Part shown: in pieces, positions 1 through 6,671 of the stretch | Layout: every line of letters begins with the position of its first letter | Position numbering within the stretch: the stretch's first letter is position 1 | NCBI GenBank assembly: GCA_003487525.1 | Contig: DNDT01000266.1 | Coordinates: 1-9,105, forward strand | Reading direction: 5' to 3' | Length of the DNA: 9,105 nt | Source of the DNA: Flavobacteriales bacterium | Lineage (GTDB): Bacteria > Bacteroidota > Bacteroidia > Flavobacteriales_E > Vicingaceae | Position numbers and translations under genes: made by a program | Notes under the pieces: generated by a model | Told to the model about the DNA's origin: nothing | Seen by the model: the letters and a program-made list of their open reading frames with translations, nothing else | Databases searched by the model: none

Positions 1-309
1 GAGTTGAAAGGAGCCCAGGTTGTAAATGCCAGGGTTAAATTCAATGATCAGAAAATTTCCGGCATGATTCTCGTGATTCAGGTGAAAGACCAAAACGGAG
101 TGAATATCATGTGGAAGGGTAAAAATGTACGGGATTTTGTCCTGGAACCGGAAGACAATGAACTGATGATTTCTTACGTCATTCCATCGGGTCCGGTGGA
201 CACCGACGAACTGTATGTCTATTTTTGGAATTCCCAGTCCGAGCAGTTTTCGGCAGACGAGATCTGGGTTACGGTATTGGCCGATTCATTTTACCCCGAT
301 TTGGAATAG
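1..309 (+). CDS. C-terminal fragment of an unidentified protein (5' end outside window)
   Basis: The frame is open from the first base of the window to a TAG stop at 307-309, so this is the last 102 codons of a longer gene; the TTG at position 4 is not a credible start. The residues visible alternate hydrophobic and polar positions as in beta strands (for example GMILVIQVKD and ELYVYFWNSQ), and there is no transmembrane segment or T9SS-type sorting motif. The end of the fragment (a YFWN motif followed by ADEIWVTVL) resembles beta-sandwich C-terminal domains that I have seen at the end of larger Bacteroidota envelope proteins, but this is a loose impression and no function can be assigned. The next gene converges on it with only 13 bp between the two stop codons. 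Confidence 0.8.
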   Translation, partial: ELKGAQVVNARVKFNDQKISGMILVIQVKDQNGVNIMWKGKNVRDFVLEPEDNELMISYVIPSGPVDTDELYVYFWNSQSEQFSADEIWVTVLADSFYPDLE

Positions 310-322
310 ACCGGTCTCAGTG

Positions 323-1828
323 TTATGATTTTTTCGGAATCGATTTTGATTTCAGCCAGTTCAGCACGTCAAAATACTCGAGGGTGATTTTTTCGTAAGG
401 ATCGCTGTACAGCATTTTAAGATCAGCCGTAAACTGAGTGATAATCCCATCGGTATTAAGGTGTGCCTGTTTCGCTCTTACCAGTTTCTTCATGTACCTC
501 AGGATTGTATTTTCGTATTTGTAATCGCGGTTTTTCTTTTTTATAAAGCGCGAAGTGGATTTTATGATGTATTCCAGCAAATCGTAATTCTCCAGTTCGT
601 AATGAATGACAAGGTTCAAAATTCTGGCAAAAACAAACAGGTCTTGCCTTAAGTTGGCTTCATTGTCGTTAAGTACCTTGTTGATATATTCCAAAGCCTT
701 TTTATAATCTCCGCAACCGAGATAAAGACGTGAAATGTTATAGTAATAGAGGATAACATCTTCTTTGCTGATTTTTTCCTTGTATTTCCTTAATCCGGCA
801 AGTATCTGATCCACAACGCGTTCACCTCGTTCGTAATCTCCGGTTGCTTCACAGGCAATGAGTTCGGAAATCGTAGAAAAGGTAAAAATTCTTATTTGAA
901 GGTCTATGCTTCTGAAAGCCGGCCGTTTGGCAAGGCTTTTCATGTGATCGAGGTTTTTAAAAAACTTTTCGAAATTTTTCGTGTCAATGTAATACAACAA
1001 CTGGTTGTTTAACACGCGGCTGTAGCGTTTTGGCAGTTCATTAATCAGCAGTGGGTTCTTTTTAAAGCGATCCATTACCAACTCGAAATTGCTGAAGGCA
1101 AGCTCCAAATCCCTATTGGTCCAGGCACAGAGTCCCTGTATGTAATAACAAGCCGTTGAGGCCTTCACGGAAAGCGCTGTGTTTTTACCTGTAATCAACC
1201 TGTGGTGCATGATGTCGTTTACAATGCGCTGTTCTTTTTCATTCCTGGTATACCCTCCCTTTCTGAATACGTAGTTGATTTTTGAGTAGAGAATTTGATA
1301 TTCGGCAAGATTTCTGAGTTTTTCCAACACATCTTCCTCTTCGTCAATCAGCTTATTGATGCTTTGGTTAAACCTTCCCCTCGAATAACCCTCTTCTATC
1401 AACACGCGTTCCCAATTGATTAATTCAAGTACGAAATAGAATTCTTCGTGAAGTTTGGCAAGTTTTTTGGCCTTTTGAACAATTTTAAGGCATTCCTTGT
1501 AAAGTGCTTTATTGTATAGAATTTCAATGTCTTTCAGGTGTTCCTGCATCTGCGCCGGGACTGACTTGTCCGAATGAAAGTTGCGCAAGCTTTTCAACAG
1601 CAGGTTGTACAGGTGGTTTTTTTCCGAAGGAAGGTGATTGATAAAGGTGCTTCCCTTGAATAATTCCTTGATTAATTCTTCGTCATAAGTTGACTGGGCT
1701 TCGATTGCATCGAATAATTTCACATAATTTTTTTCTCCTTGCTGAAGAGAGGAGGAAAGTTTGAAATACCTCTTTTCGGACTTGGTCAAGGATTTGATCA
1801 GATAAAAAAGTTCGTTTGACGGTTTCAT
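323..1828 (-). CDS. TPR-like alpha-helical protein of unknown function, 501 aa
   Basis: The protein is almost entirely alpha-helical and rich in Lys, Leu, Glu and Tyr. It has no signal peptide or membrane segment, so it is probably cytoplasmic. Helix pairs with tetratricopeptide-like spacing are visible near residues 106-127, 226-255 and most clearly 359-388 (ISRLYLGCGDYKKALEYINK). The N-terminus (residues 1-85: SNELFYLIKSLTKSEKRYFKL, then GEKNYVKLFDAI) is of a kind I recognise from uncharacterised Bacteroidota proteins. The frame is open upstream to a TTG at 1951, but I chose the ATG at 1826-1828. The family-like sequence begins exactly there, and a TACATTTG -7 box at 1850-1857 would lie inside any longer reading frame. 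The 41 extra residues also look unlike coding sequence. It is transcribed divergently from the M1 peptidase. The role is unknown; scaffolding of protein contacts is only a guess from the repeat fold. Confidence 0.85.
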   Translation of the reverse strand: MKPSNELFYLIKSLTKSEKRYFKLSSSLQQGEKNYVKLFDAIEAQSTYDEELIKELFKGSTFINHLPSEKNHLYNLLLKSLRNFHSDKSVPAQMQEHLKDIEILYNKALYKECLKIVQKAKKLAKLHEEFYFVLELINWERVLIEEGYSRGRFNQSINKLIDEEEDVLEKLRNLAEYQILYSKINYVFRKGGYTRNEKEQRIVNDIMHHRLITGKNTALSVKASTACYYIQGLCAWTNRDLELAFSNFELVMDRFKKNPLLINELPKRYSRVLNNQLLYYIDTKNFEKFFKNLDHMKSLAKRPAFRSIDLQIRIFTFSTISELIACEATGDYERGERVVDQILAGLRKYKEKISKEDVILYYYNISRLYLGCGDYKKALEYINKVLNDNEANLRQDLFVFARILNLVIHYELENYDLLEYIIKSTSRFIKKKNRDYKYENTILRYMKKLVRAKQAHLNTDGIITQFTADLKMLYSDPYEKITLEYFDVLNWLKSKSIPKKS

Positions 1829-1849
1829 TAAAACGGCTATGGTAAGAAT

Positions 1850-1857
1850 CAAATGTA
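1850..1857 (-). promoter_or_regulatory. Putative -7 promoter box for the TPR-like gene
   Basis: Read on the minus strand this is TACATTTG, a full match to the Bacteroidota -7 consensus TAnnTTTG. It ends 21 bases before the chosen ATG, which would give a leader of about 15 nt. A TTG on the minus strand at 1884-1886 could serve as the -33 element, but the 26-bp spacer is longer than usual. The box is also what favours the start at 1828 over the longer TTG frame. Confidence 0.5.
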
Positions 1858-1973
1858 AGCAGAAATACTGCTTCCTAGGATTCCAATAATCATGAATTTC
1901 GATTACATCGTTCATGAATGGTCTTAAATGGTCATGCGATGCAATCGACAATCGGTAGAATAAAAATTGAAAC

Positions 1974-1981
1974 TATCTTTA
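1974..1981 (+). promoter_or_regulatory. Weak -7 promoter box for the M1 peptidase gene
   Basis: TATCTTTA matches seven of eight positions of the Bacteroidota pattern TAnnTTTG and lies 23 bases before the ATG at 2005. No -33 TTG is found at suitable spacing. It is the best candidate in the 176-bp divergent region 1829-2004 for the rightward gene. Nothing else recognisable is seen in that region. Confidence 0.3.
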
Positions 1982-2004
1982 AGGCTTAAACATTACTTGA
2001 GTTT

Positions 2005-4344
2005 ATGCTTTTTATTAAACGAACATTCCTGGTGTTTGTCTTTTTCGGCGCAATAAACACATCCCTTTTCTCACAGGATTTAAGAAGTGATACCCTGGAT
2101 ATCCTGCACACAAAAATTCACATGGATATCACCGATTTTTCAGGACAGTCTATTGCCGGATATTCGCAATTGACATGTTCCCCTTTGGTTCCAAACGTCG
2201 GCAATTTGAATGTTGATTTGCTTAAACTCACCATTGACAGTGTAACAATGAATGGATCGCCGTTAAGTTCACAGTACAACGATACCTTATTGCAAATTCG
2301 TCTCGGACAATCCTTTAATGTAAATGACACCTTTATCGTTTCCATTTATTACCATGGCCAGCCTCAAAAAGAGTCGTGGGGAGGTTTTCGGTTTGGTGGG
2401 GGTTACGCCTTCAACCTGGGCGTAGGTTTCAATACCGATCCACATAGTTTTGGAAGAGCGTGGTTTCCATGCTATGACAACTTCGTTGAACGGTCCACTT
2501 ATTCGTTCGAGATCATCAGCAGTGGAGGAAAAACATCCTATTGCAATGGAGAATTGACAGGTCAGCTCACACTCTCGGGTGACACCATTATGCGTTCATG
2601 GGAAATGAACGAATCAATCCCTTCGTATTTGGTAAATGTTGCGGTGGCAGATTACCAGGAACTTACCTGGAATTTTCATGGAATCCTGGATACCATCCCC
2701 GTTCTTCTTGCAGTTGTCGAAGCGGACAGCGCAAAACTGAGGTCATCATTTGCCCATCTTGATGATGCCATGATTGCATTTGAAAACGCCTATGGCCCGT
2801 ACCGATTTAATAAAATAGGGTATTGCATTGTTCCCATGAGCGGGGGTATGGAGCACGCTTCGAACATCTCCTATGCAAAAAGTCTGGTCAATGGAACCCT
2901 GACGTACGAATCGGTTATGGCCCATGAACTGGCACATATGTGGTGGGGTGATCTGGTAACGTGTGATAAAGAGGAAGAAATGTGGATCAATGAGGGAATG
3001 GCCTCGTATTCTGAGCATGTGTTCTTCGAAAGTTTATATGGCAAACAGGCTTACATCGATGCCGTAAAGTCAAACTTTATAAAATGTATTCAGTACCTGC
3101 ATGTTACCGAAGAAAAGTACTGGCCGGTTTCCGGCGTCCCTCATCAATACACCTACAGCAGCCATGTATATGACAAGGGAGCGGTTGTTGCTCACAATCT
3201 CCGGGGATATATGGGTGACTCTCTTTTCTTTTCGGGTCTTGAGCAGTTTTTGGCCGACTATAGTTTTCAGGATGTAAACAGTTATACACTCAGGGATAAA
3301 CTGGGTCAGTATTCCGGAATTGACCTCACCGATTTCTTTGACGACTGGGTATTTGGTCCCGGTTATGCAAATTTCAACATCGACTCTGTTACGGTGGTAC
3401 CAACTCCCGGTTTAAACGATGTCACGGTATACATTCACCAAAAGAAAAGAGGCAATACCCATTTCTTTACCAAGGTTCCCATATCGGTTTCTTTTTACGA
3501 CCAGCAGTTAAATGCCATTCATGACTACGTGCTGGTGTCGGGTGAATATTCGAGTTTTCAATTCAAGCTGCCCATTGTTCCGGTTCTGACGGCACTCAAT
3601 ACCGATGACAAATTAAACCTGGCAACCACGGCTGATCAACAAGTGATCTCTGAACCCGGCAATTATGTATTTGTAAACGGCAAATGGAACATGGAAGTGA
3701 CCAAGGTGACGGACTCCATGTTCTTTCGGGTTGAACATCACTGGGCAGCACCCGATCCGGGGCCGACTGGTTATCGCATGTCCAATTATCGGTACTGGGA
3801 ATTGAAGGGAATTGGTCAGGGTGGATTTGCCGCTGATGCCTATGTGAATTATGACGGGGGAGACAATACAAGCGGAGGAATAGGAAACCTGGATAAGGAC
3901 CTGCTTCAGAACGGACCGGACAGTATTTTACTTATGTACAGAAAGGATCCGTCCCTGGCATGGAGGGAATACCCGTATTACAAAAAGATCAAGCTTGGAA
4001 GCGTGCCTTTCGGCAGAATGGAGCTGGACAGCGTACTTTTCGGTCAATATTGTTTTGCAAACGGTGTTTCTTACCTGAGTGCAAAATCCAGTGAAAAACC
4101 TAAAAGCGAACTAAGGTTGTCACCAAATCCGGCATCGGACCTGCTTCGCATTGAAAATACCGGCCAGGACCCCGGAAATCTTGAACTGCTCATTTACAAT
4201 GCCGAGGGCAAAAGACTGTGGAATCAGCATTTTAAAAATCCGACTGAGATAGACACGAGTTCCTTTAAAGCCGGTATGTATTTTGTTGTGGTTTTTGAAG
4301 GCGAAAAACAAGCGTGGACAAGCCAGTTTGTTGTTTCACATTAA
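2005..4344 (+). CDS. Secreted M1-family zinc aminopeptidase with T9SS sorting domain, 779 aa
   Basis: Expected to remove N-terminal amino acids from peptides outside the cell or on its surface. Residues 1-24 form a signal peptide (Lys-Arg, a hydrophobic stretch, then SLFSQ). The N-terminal beta domain spans roughly 25-225. The catalytic domain follows, with GGMEH at 280-284 in the position of the family's GxMEN exopeptidase motif. The gluzincin motif HELAH is at 307-311 (zinc ligands H307 and H311, catalytic E308), the third zinc ligand E330 lies in NEGMA, and the likely transition-state tyrosine Y389 lies in YDKGA. The large C-terminal helical domain of classical M1 enzymes is missing. A beta-rich region runs from about 470 to 690, then a type A T9SS C-terminal domain from about 702 to 779 (SPNPASDLL; FKAGMYFVVV; QFVV). 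All catalytic residues are present. The natural substrate is not evident, though the GGMEH variant suggests the amino-terminus pocket differs from GAMEN enzymes. Confidence 0.95.
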   Translation: MLFIKRTFLVFVFFGAINTSLFSQDLRSDTLDILHTKIHMDITDFSGQSIAGYSQLTCSPLVPNVGNLNVDLLKLTIDSVTMNGSPLSSQYNDTLLQIRLGQSFNVNDTFIVSIYYHGQPQKESWGGFRFGGGYAFNLGVGFNTDPHSFGRAWFPCYDNFVERSTYSFEIISSGGKTSYCNGELTGQLTLSGDTIMRSWEMNESIPSYLVNVAVADYQELTWNFHGILDTIPVLLAVVEADSAKLRSSFAHLDDAMIAFENAYGPYRFNKIGYCIVPMSGGMEHASNISYAKSLVNGTLTYESVMAHELAHMWWGDLVTCDKEEEMWINEGMASYSEHVFFESLYGKQAYIDAVKSNFIKCIQYLHVTEEKYWPVSGVPHQYTYSSHVYDKGAVVAHNLRGYMGDSLFFSGLEQFLADYSFQDVNSYTLRDKLGQYSGIDLTDFFDDWVFGPGYANFNIDSVTVVPTPGLNDVTVYIHQKKRGNTHFFTKVPISVSFYDQQLNAIHDYVLVSGEYSSFQFKLPIVPVLTALNTDDKLNLATTADQQVISEPGNYVFVNGKWNMEVTKVTDSMFFRVEHHWAAPDPGPTGYRMSNYRYWELKGIGQGGFAADAYVNYDGGDNTSGGIGNLDKDLLQNGPDSILLMYRKDPSLAWREYPYYKKIKLGSVPFGRMELDSVLFGQYCFANGVSYLSAKSSEKPKSELRLSPNPASDLLRIENTGQDPGNLELLIYNAEGKRLWNQHFKNPTEIDTSSFKAGMYFVVVFEGEKQAWTSQFVVSH

Positions 4345-5507
4345 GCCAACTTTCTGCGTGCCCGTTCTTTGTTAATCAGAATTAATTCCCTGCTGGACTG
4401 TCCGGCGATGGATGAATTTTCCTCTGTTCGCCTTATCAGGTAGGGAGTGACGTCAAACACCGGCCCAAACGGAACGTACTTTGCCACATTGTAACCCACA
4501 TTGCTCATATTAAAACTGATGTGATCACTCATGCCGAGAAGCTGTGCGGCATAAATCCGCTTGTCACCTTTTTCCAACCCCTTCTCCTCCATCTGACTGA
4601 TCAAATACTGATTGCTTTCCTCGTTGTGAGAACCGCAGCAAACCTCCACGATATCGATGTTGTCGATGCACAATTTTATGGAGGCATTGAAATCCCGGTC
4701 GGTTGCTTCCTTATTCGGGTTGGTGGGGTCGGTATAGCCGTTTTTCAAGGCCCGTTCCCTTTCTTTTTCCAGGTAAGCGCCTCTGACAAGCTTAATGCCG
4801 TATTTAAGGCCTTTGCTTCGGGCCCAGTCAAAAGATTTTCGCAGAAATTCCAGGCGATCATGTCTGTAGAGTTGTGCGGTGTTAAATACGATGCATTTCT
4901 CTTGGTTGTATTTTTCCATCATGCCGTGCACGATGTCGTCTATGGCATCCTGAATCCAACTTTCTTCGGCGTCGATTAATATCGGGACATTCAATTCAAA
5001 TCCCTTTTTGCATATTCCGTCAAATCGATTGACGACGCGTTGAAACTCCTCTTTTTCTTTTGCATTCAGTTCTTTTTTTTCATTCACCTTTTGCAACAGT
5101 GCAAATCTTGCCATGCCCGTAGGTTTGAAAACTGCATAAGGAATATCTTCGTGTTTGGCGGCGTTTTCGACCGTGGCTAAAATCATGTCAAAGGACCGGT
5201 CCAAATCTTTTTCATTTTCCTTGCCTTCAACACTGTAATCCAGGATCGTTCTAACGTCGAACTGACTTAAAGATTTAATGACTGATTCAGATTCTGCCAT
5301 TGTTTCACCACCGCAGAAATGCTTAAAAATGGTTCCTTTAATCATGAATTTAACCGGCAGATGTAGCGCCGTTGCTATCTGAAAGAGAATCTTTCCGATC
5401 TGAACGATGAACCGGCTGTTCATTATTGAAAAAAGTAGGTGGGCTCTGTTTAAGTCCTTGTCAGTCTTGCTTTTGAAAGCGACTTCGGTGTTTTCGAATG
5501 AAATCAA
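4341..5507 (-). CDS. Proline dehydrogenase (FAD-dependent, monofunctional), 388 aa
   Basis: Oxidises L-proline to delta-1-pyrroline-5-carboxylate with FAD and passes electrons to the respiratory chain; the second enzyme, P5C dehydrogenase, is not in the window. Conserved PRODH barrel segments appear in order: LDYSVEGKE (89-97), FKPTG with Lys128, LIDAEE (177-182, Asp179), NTAQLYR (209-215), KLVRGAY (239-245), GSHNEES (292-298), QLLGMSDH (322-329), and the substrate-binding RRTEEN (359-364), matching the paired arginines and glutamate that bind proline. The length and the absence of an aldehyde dehydrogenase domain show it is not a bifunctional PutA. The start is a TTG at 5505-5507: the residues just after it (ISFENTEVAFKSK) match the usual N-terminus of Bacteroidota homologues, and no ATG lies nearby until codon 29. 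The stop codon overlaps that of the M1 peptidase. It is transcribed divergently from aroB across 90 bp. Confidence 0.95.
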   Translation of the reverse strand: MISFENTEVAFKSKTDKDLNRAHLLFSIMNSRFIVQIGKILFQIATALHLPVKFMIKGTIFKHFCGGETMAESESVIKSLSQFDVRTILDYSVEGKENEKDLDRSFDMILATVENAAKHEDIPYAVFKPTGMARFALLQKVNEKKELNAKEKEEFQRVVNRFDGICKKGFELNVPILIDAEESWIQDAIDDIVHGMMEKYNQEKCIVFNTAQLYRHDRLEFLRKSFDWARSKGLKYGIKLVRGAYLEKERERALKNGYTDPTNPNKEATDRDFNASIKLCIDNIDIVEVCCGSHNEESNQYLISQMEEKGLEKGDKRIYAAQLLGMSDHISFNMSNVGYNVAKYVPFGPVFDVTPYLIRRTEENSSIAGQSSRELILINKERARRKLA

Positions 5508-5523
5508 GGCGAAAAATTTTACG

Positions 5524-5531
5524 CAAAAATA
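5524..5531 (-). promoter_or_regulatory. Putative -7 promoter box for proline dehydrogenase
   Basis: On the minus strand this reads TATTTTTG, matching TAnnTTTG, and it ends 16 bases before the TTG start at 5507. Transcription would begin about 10 nt before the start codon, which supports that TTG as the true start. No clear -33 TTG is visible. The region is A/T-rich, so a chance match is possible. Confidence 0.45.
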
Positions 5532-5585
5532 AGCTTAAACCCATATGTTTCATCCTTAAAGTATAGGTATTTTATTACACTAAAT

Positions 5586-5593
5586 TATCTTTG
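5586..5593 (+). promoter_or_regulatory. Putative -7 promoter box for the aroBA operon
   Basis: TATCTTTG is a full match to the Bacteroidota -7 consensus TAnnTTTG. Only four bases (GGTT) separate it from the ATG of aroB at 5598, so transcription would begin at or within a few bases of the start codon. No convincing -33 TTG is seen at 17-23 bp upstream. The 90-bp region 5508-5597 also holds the opposing promoter and nothing else recognisable. Confidence 0.5.
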
Positions 5594-5597
5594 GGTT

Positions 5598-6671
5598 ATG
5601 GTAACTTCAACAAATCCTGTTTTTCCCGAATTGGCTTATGTTACAGACGAACTGAAATATTCGAAATTCGAGGAGTATGTCAAAAATTACGATGGCTGGA
5701 TTCTGATTGTAGACGAAAACACAAACAGACACTGCGCGCCACTTTTCGTGAAGAAACTGGGTAGCCGACCGCCATATTTACATATCCTTCATTCCGGCGA
5801 AAAAAATAAGACGCTTGACAGATGCAGCAGTATTTGGACCAAACTCACCGAGATACGGGCAGGCAGAAATTTCTTGCTGGTCAATTTGGGTGGAGGACTC
5901 GTTTCGGATGTTGGAGGATTTGCCGCTTCATGCCATAAGCGTGGGATCGATTACATAAACATTCCGACCAGCTTGTTGGCTATGGTCGACGCCGCTCATG
6001 GTGGAAAGACCGGAATTAATTACAAGGGGCTCAAAAATGTGATTGGAAGTGTTCACATGCCCAAGCTAATTCTGATCGATAAGGATTACCTGTCTACTCT
6101 CAGTCGTGAAGAACTGATATCCGGATATGCCGAGGTTTTAAAGCATGCCCTGGTTGCCGACAAAGACTTGTGGAAGAAGTTAAAATCGTTGAAACACCCC
6201 GAAGAGGTGAAAGATTGGTCGGATATACTTTCCAGGTACATCGAAATCAAAAACACCATTGTAAAAAAAGATCCCTTTGAGCACGACATTCGCCGATTGT
6301 TAAATTTTGGTCACAGTATTGGGCACGCGCTTGAAACGCATTCCCACAGCAGTGATCAAATGAACATCAGCCATGGCATGGGTGTCGCCGCTGGCATTGT
6401 TATCGAAACATATATTTCACTTGAACGCGGGATGATCAGCCAGGCAGAATGCGATGAAATCCAGGAAGTGATATGTTCCATTTACGGAAAAGTTCCCATT
6501 GATGAATCGATGTTTTCATCCATACTCGAAATTATCTCTCACGACAAGAAAAACAAGAGCATCGATCTGAATTTTACCTTGCTGAAGGCGATCGGAGAGG
6601 CTGAAATAGATTGCAAAGTCGAAATTTCAGAAATTAACAATGCACTTAGAAAATACAGTGAAGCGAGGTGA
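5598..6671 (+). CDS. aroB: 3-dehydroquinate synthase, 357 aa
   Basis: Second step of the shikimate pathway: converts DAHP to 3-dehydroquinate in the cytoplasm, using NAD+ and a divalent metal. Family landmarks are in order: GEKNKTL (67-73), the nucleotide-binding GGGLVSDVGGF (98-108), IPTSLLAMVDAAHGGKTGIN (122-141), KNVIGSVHMP (146-155), and SGYAEVLKH (175-183) with metal ligand Glu179. Then come NFGHSIGHALE (236-246) with metal ligand His239, and SHGMGVAAG (258-266) with His259. The residue after that His-Gly is Met where many homologues have Glu, but the ligands are intact. The length is typical of the family. The last codons overlap the aroA start by four bases (GTGA), implying translational coupling. 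There is no Shine-Dalgarno sequence; the ATG at 5598 is the only start that keeps the usual N-terminal length. Confidence 0.96.
   Translation: MVTSTNPVFPELAYVTDELKYSKFEEYVKNYDGWILIVDENTNRHCAPLFVKKLGSRPPYLHILHSGEKNKTLDRCSSIWTKLTEIRAGRNFLLVNLGGGLVSDVGGFAASCHKRGIDYINIPTSLLAMVDAAHGGKTGINYKGLKNVIGSVHMPKLILIDKDYLSTLSREELISGYAEVLKHALVADKDLWKKLKSLKHPEEVKDWSDILSRYIEIKNTIVKKDPFEHDIRRLLNFGHSIGHALETHSHSSDQMNISHGMGVAAGIVIETYISLERGMISQAECDEIQEVICSIYGKVPIDESMFSSILEIISHDKKNKSIDLNFTLLKAIGEAEIDCKVEISEINNALRKYSEAR

Noticed and set aside
308..317. Perfect 10-bp palindrome AGACCGGTCT at the first convergent junction, with a T-run shortly after
   Set aside because: It has no loop, so it cannot form a useful RNA hairpin. 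A single short palindrome is expected by chance and no second copy was noticed.
1829..1951. N-terminal extension of the TPR-like protein by 41 residues to a TTG start
   Set aside because: A full -7 promoter box at 1850-1857 lies inside the extension, the extra residues look non-coding, and the recognisable family sequence begins at the ATG at 1828.
2746..3018. Open frame on the minus strand inside the M1 peptidase gene, and similar ones at 2118-2345, 3104-3289, 3596-3871 and 4120-4311
   Set aside because: They are antisense to a gene with intact motifs, have Cys/His/Arg-rich compositions unlike proteins, and have no promoter box or recognisable domain.
4521..4979. 152-codon plus-strand open frame inside proline dehydrogenase
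   Set aside because: It is antisense to highly conserved PRODH motifs and its hydrophobic composition mirrors the complementary coding sequence.
5073..5080. Run of eight A residues in the proline dehydrogenase mRNA that forms a slippery A-AAA-AAA heptamer
   Set aside because: It encodes a lysine-rich linker (NEKKELN). The -1 frame meets a stop after about 17 codons, giving a truncated enzyme, and no stimulatory structure is evident.
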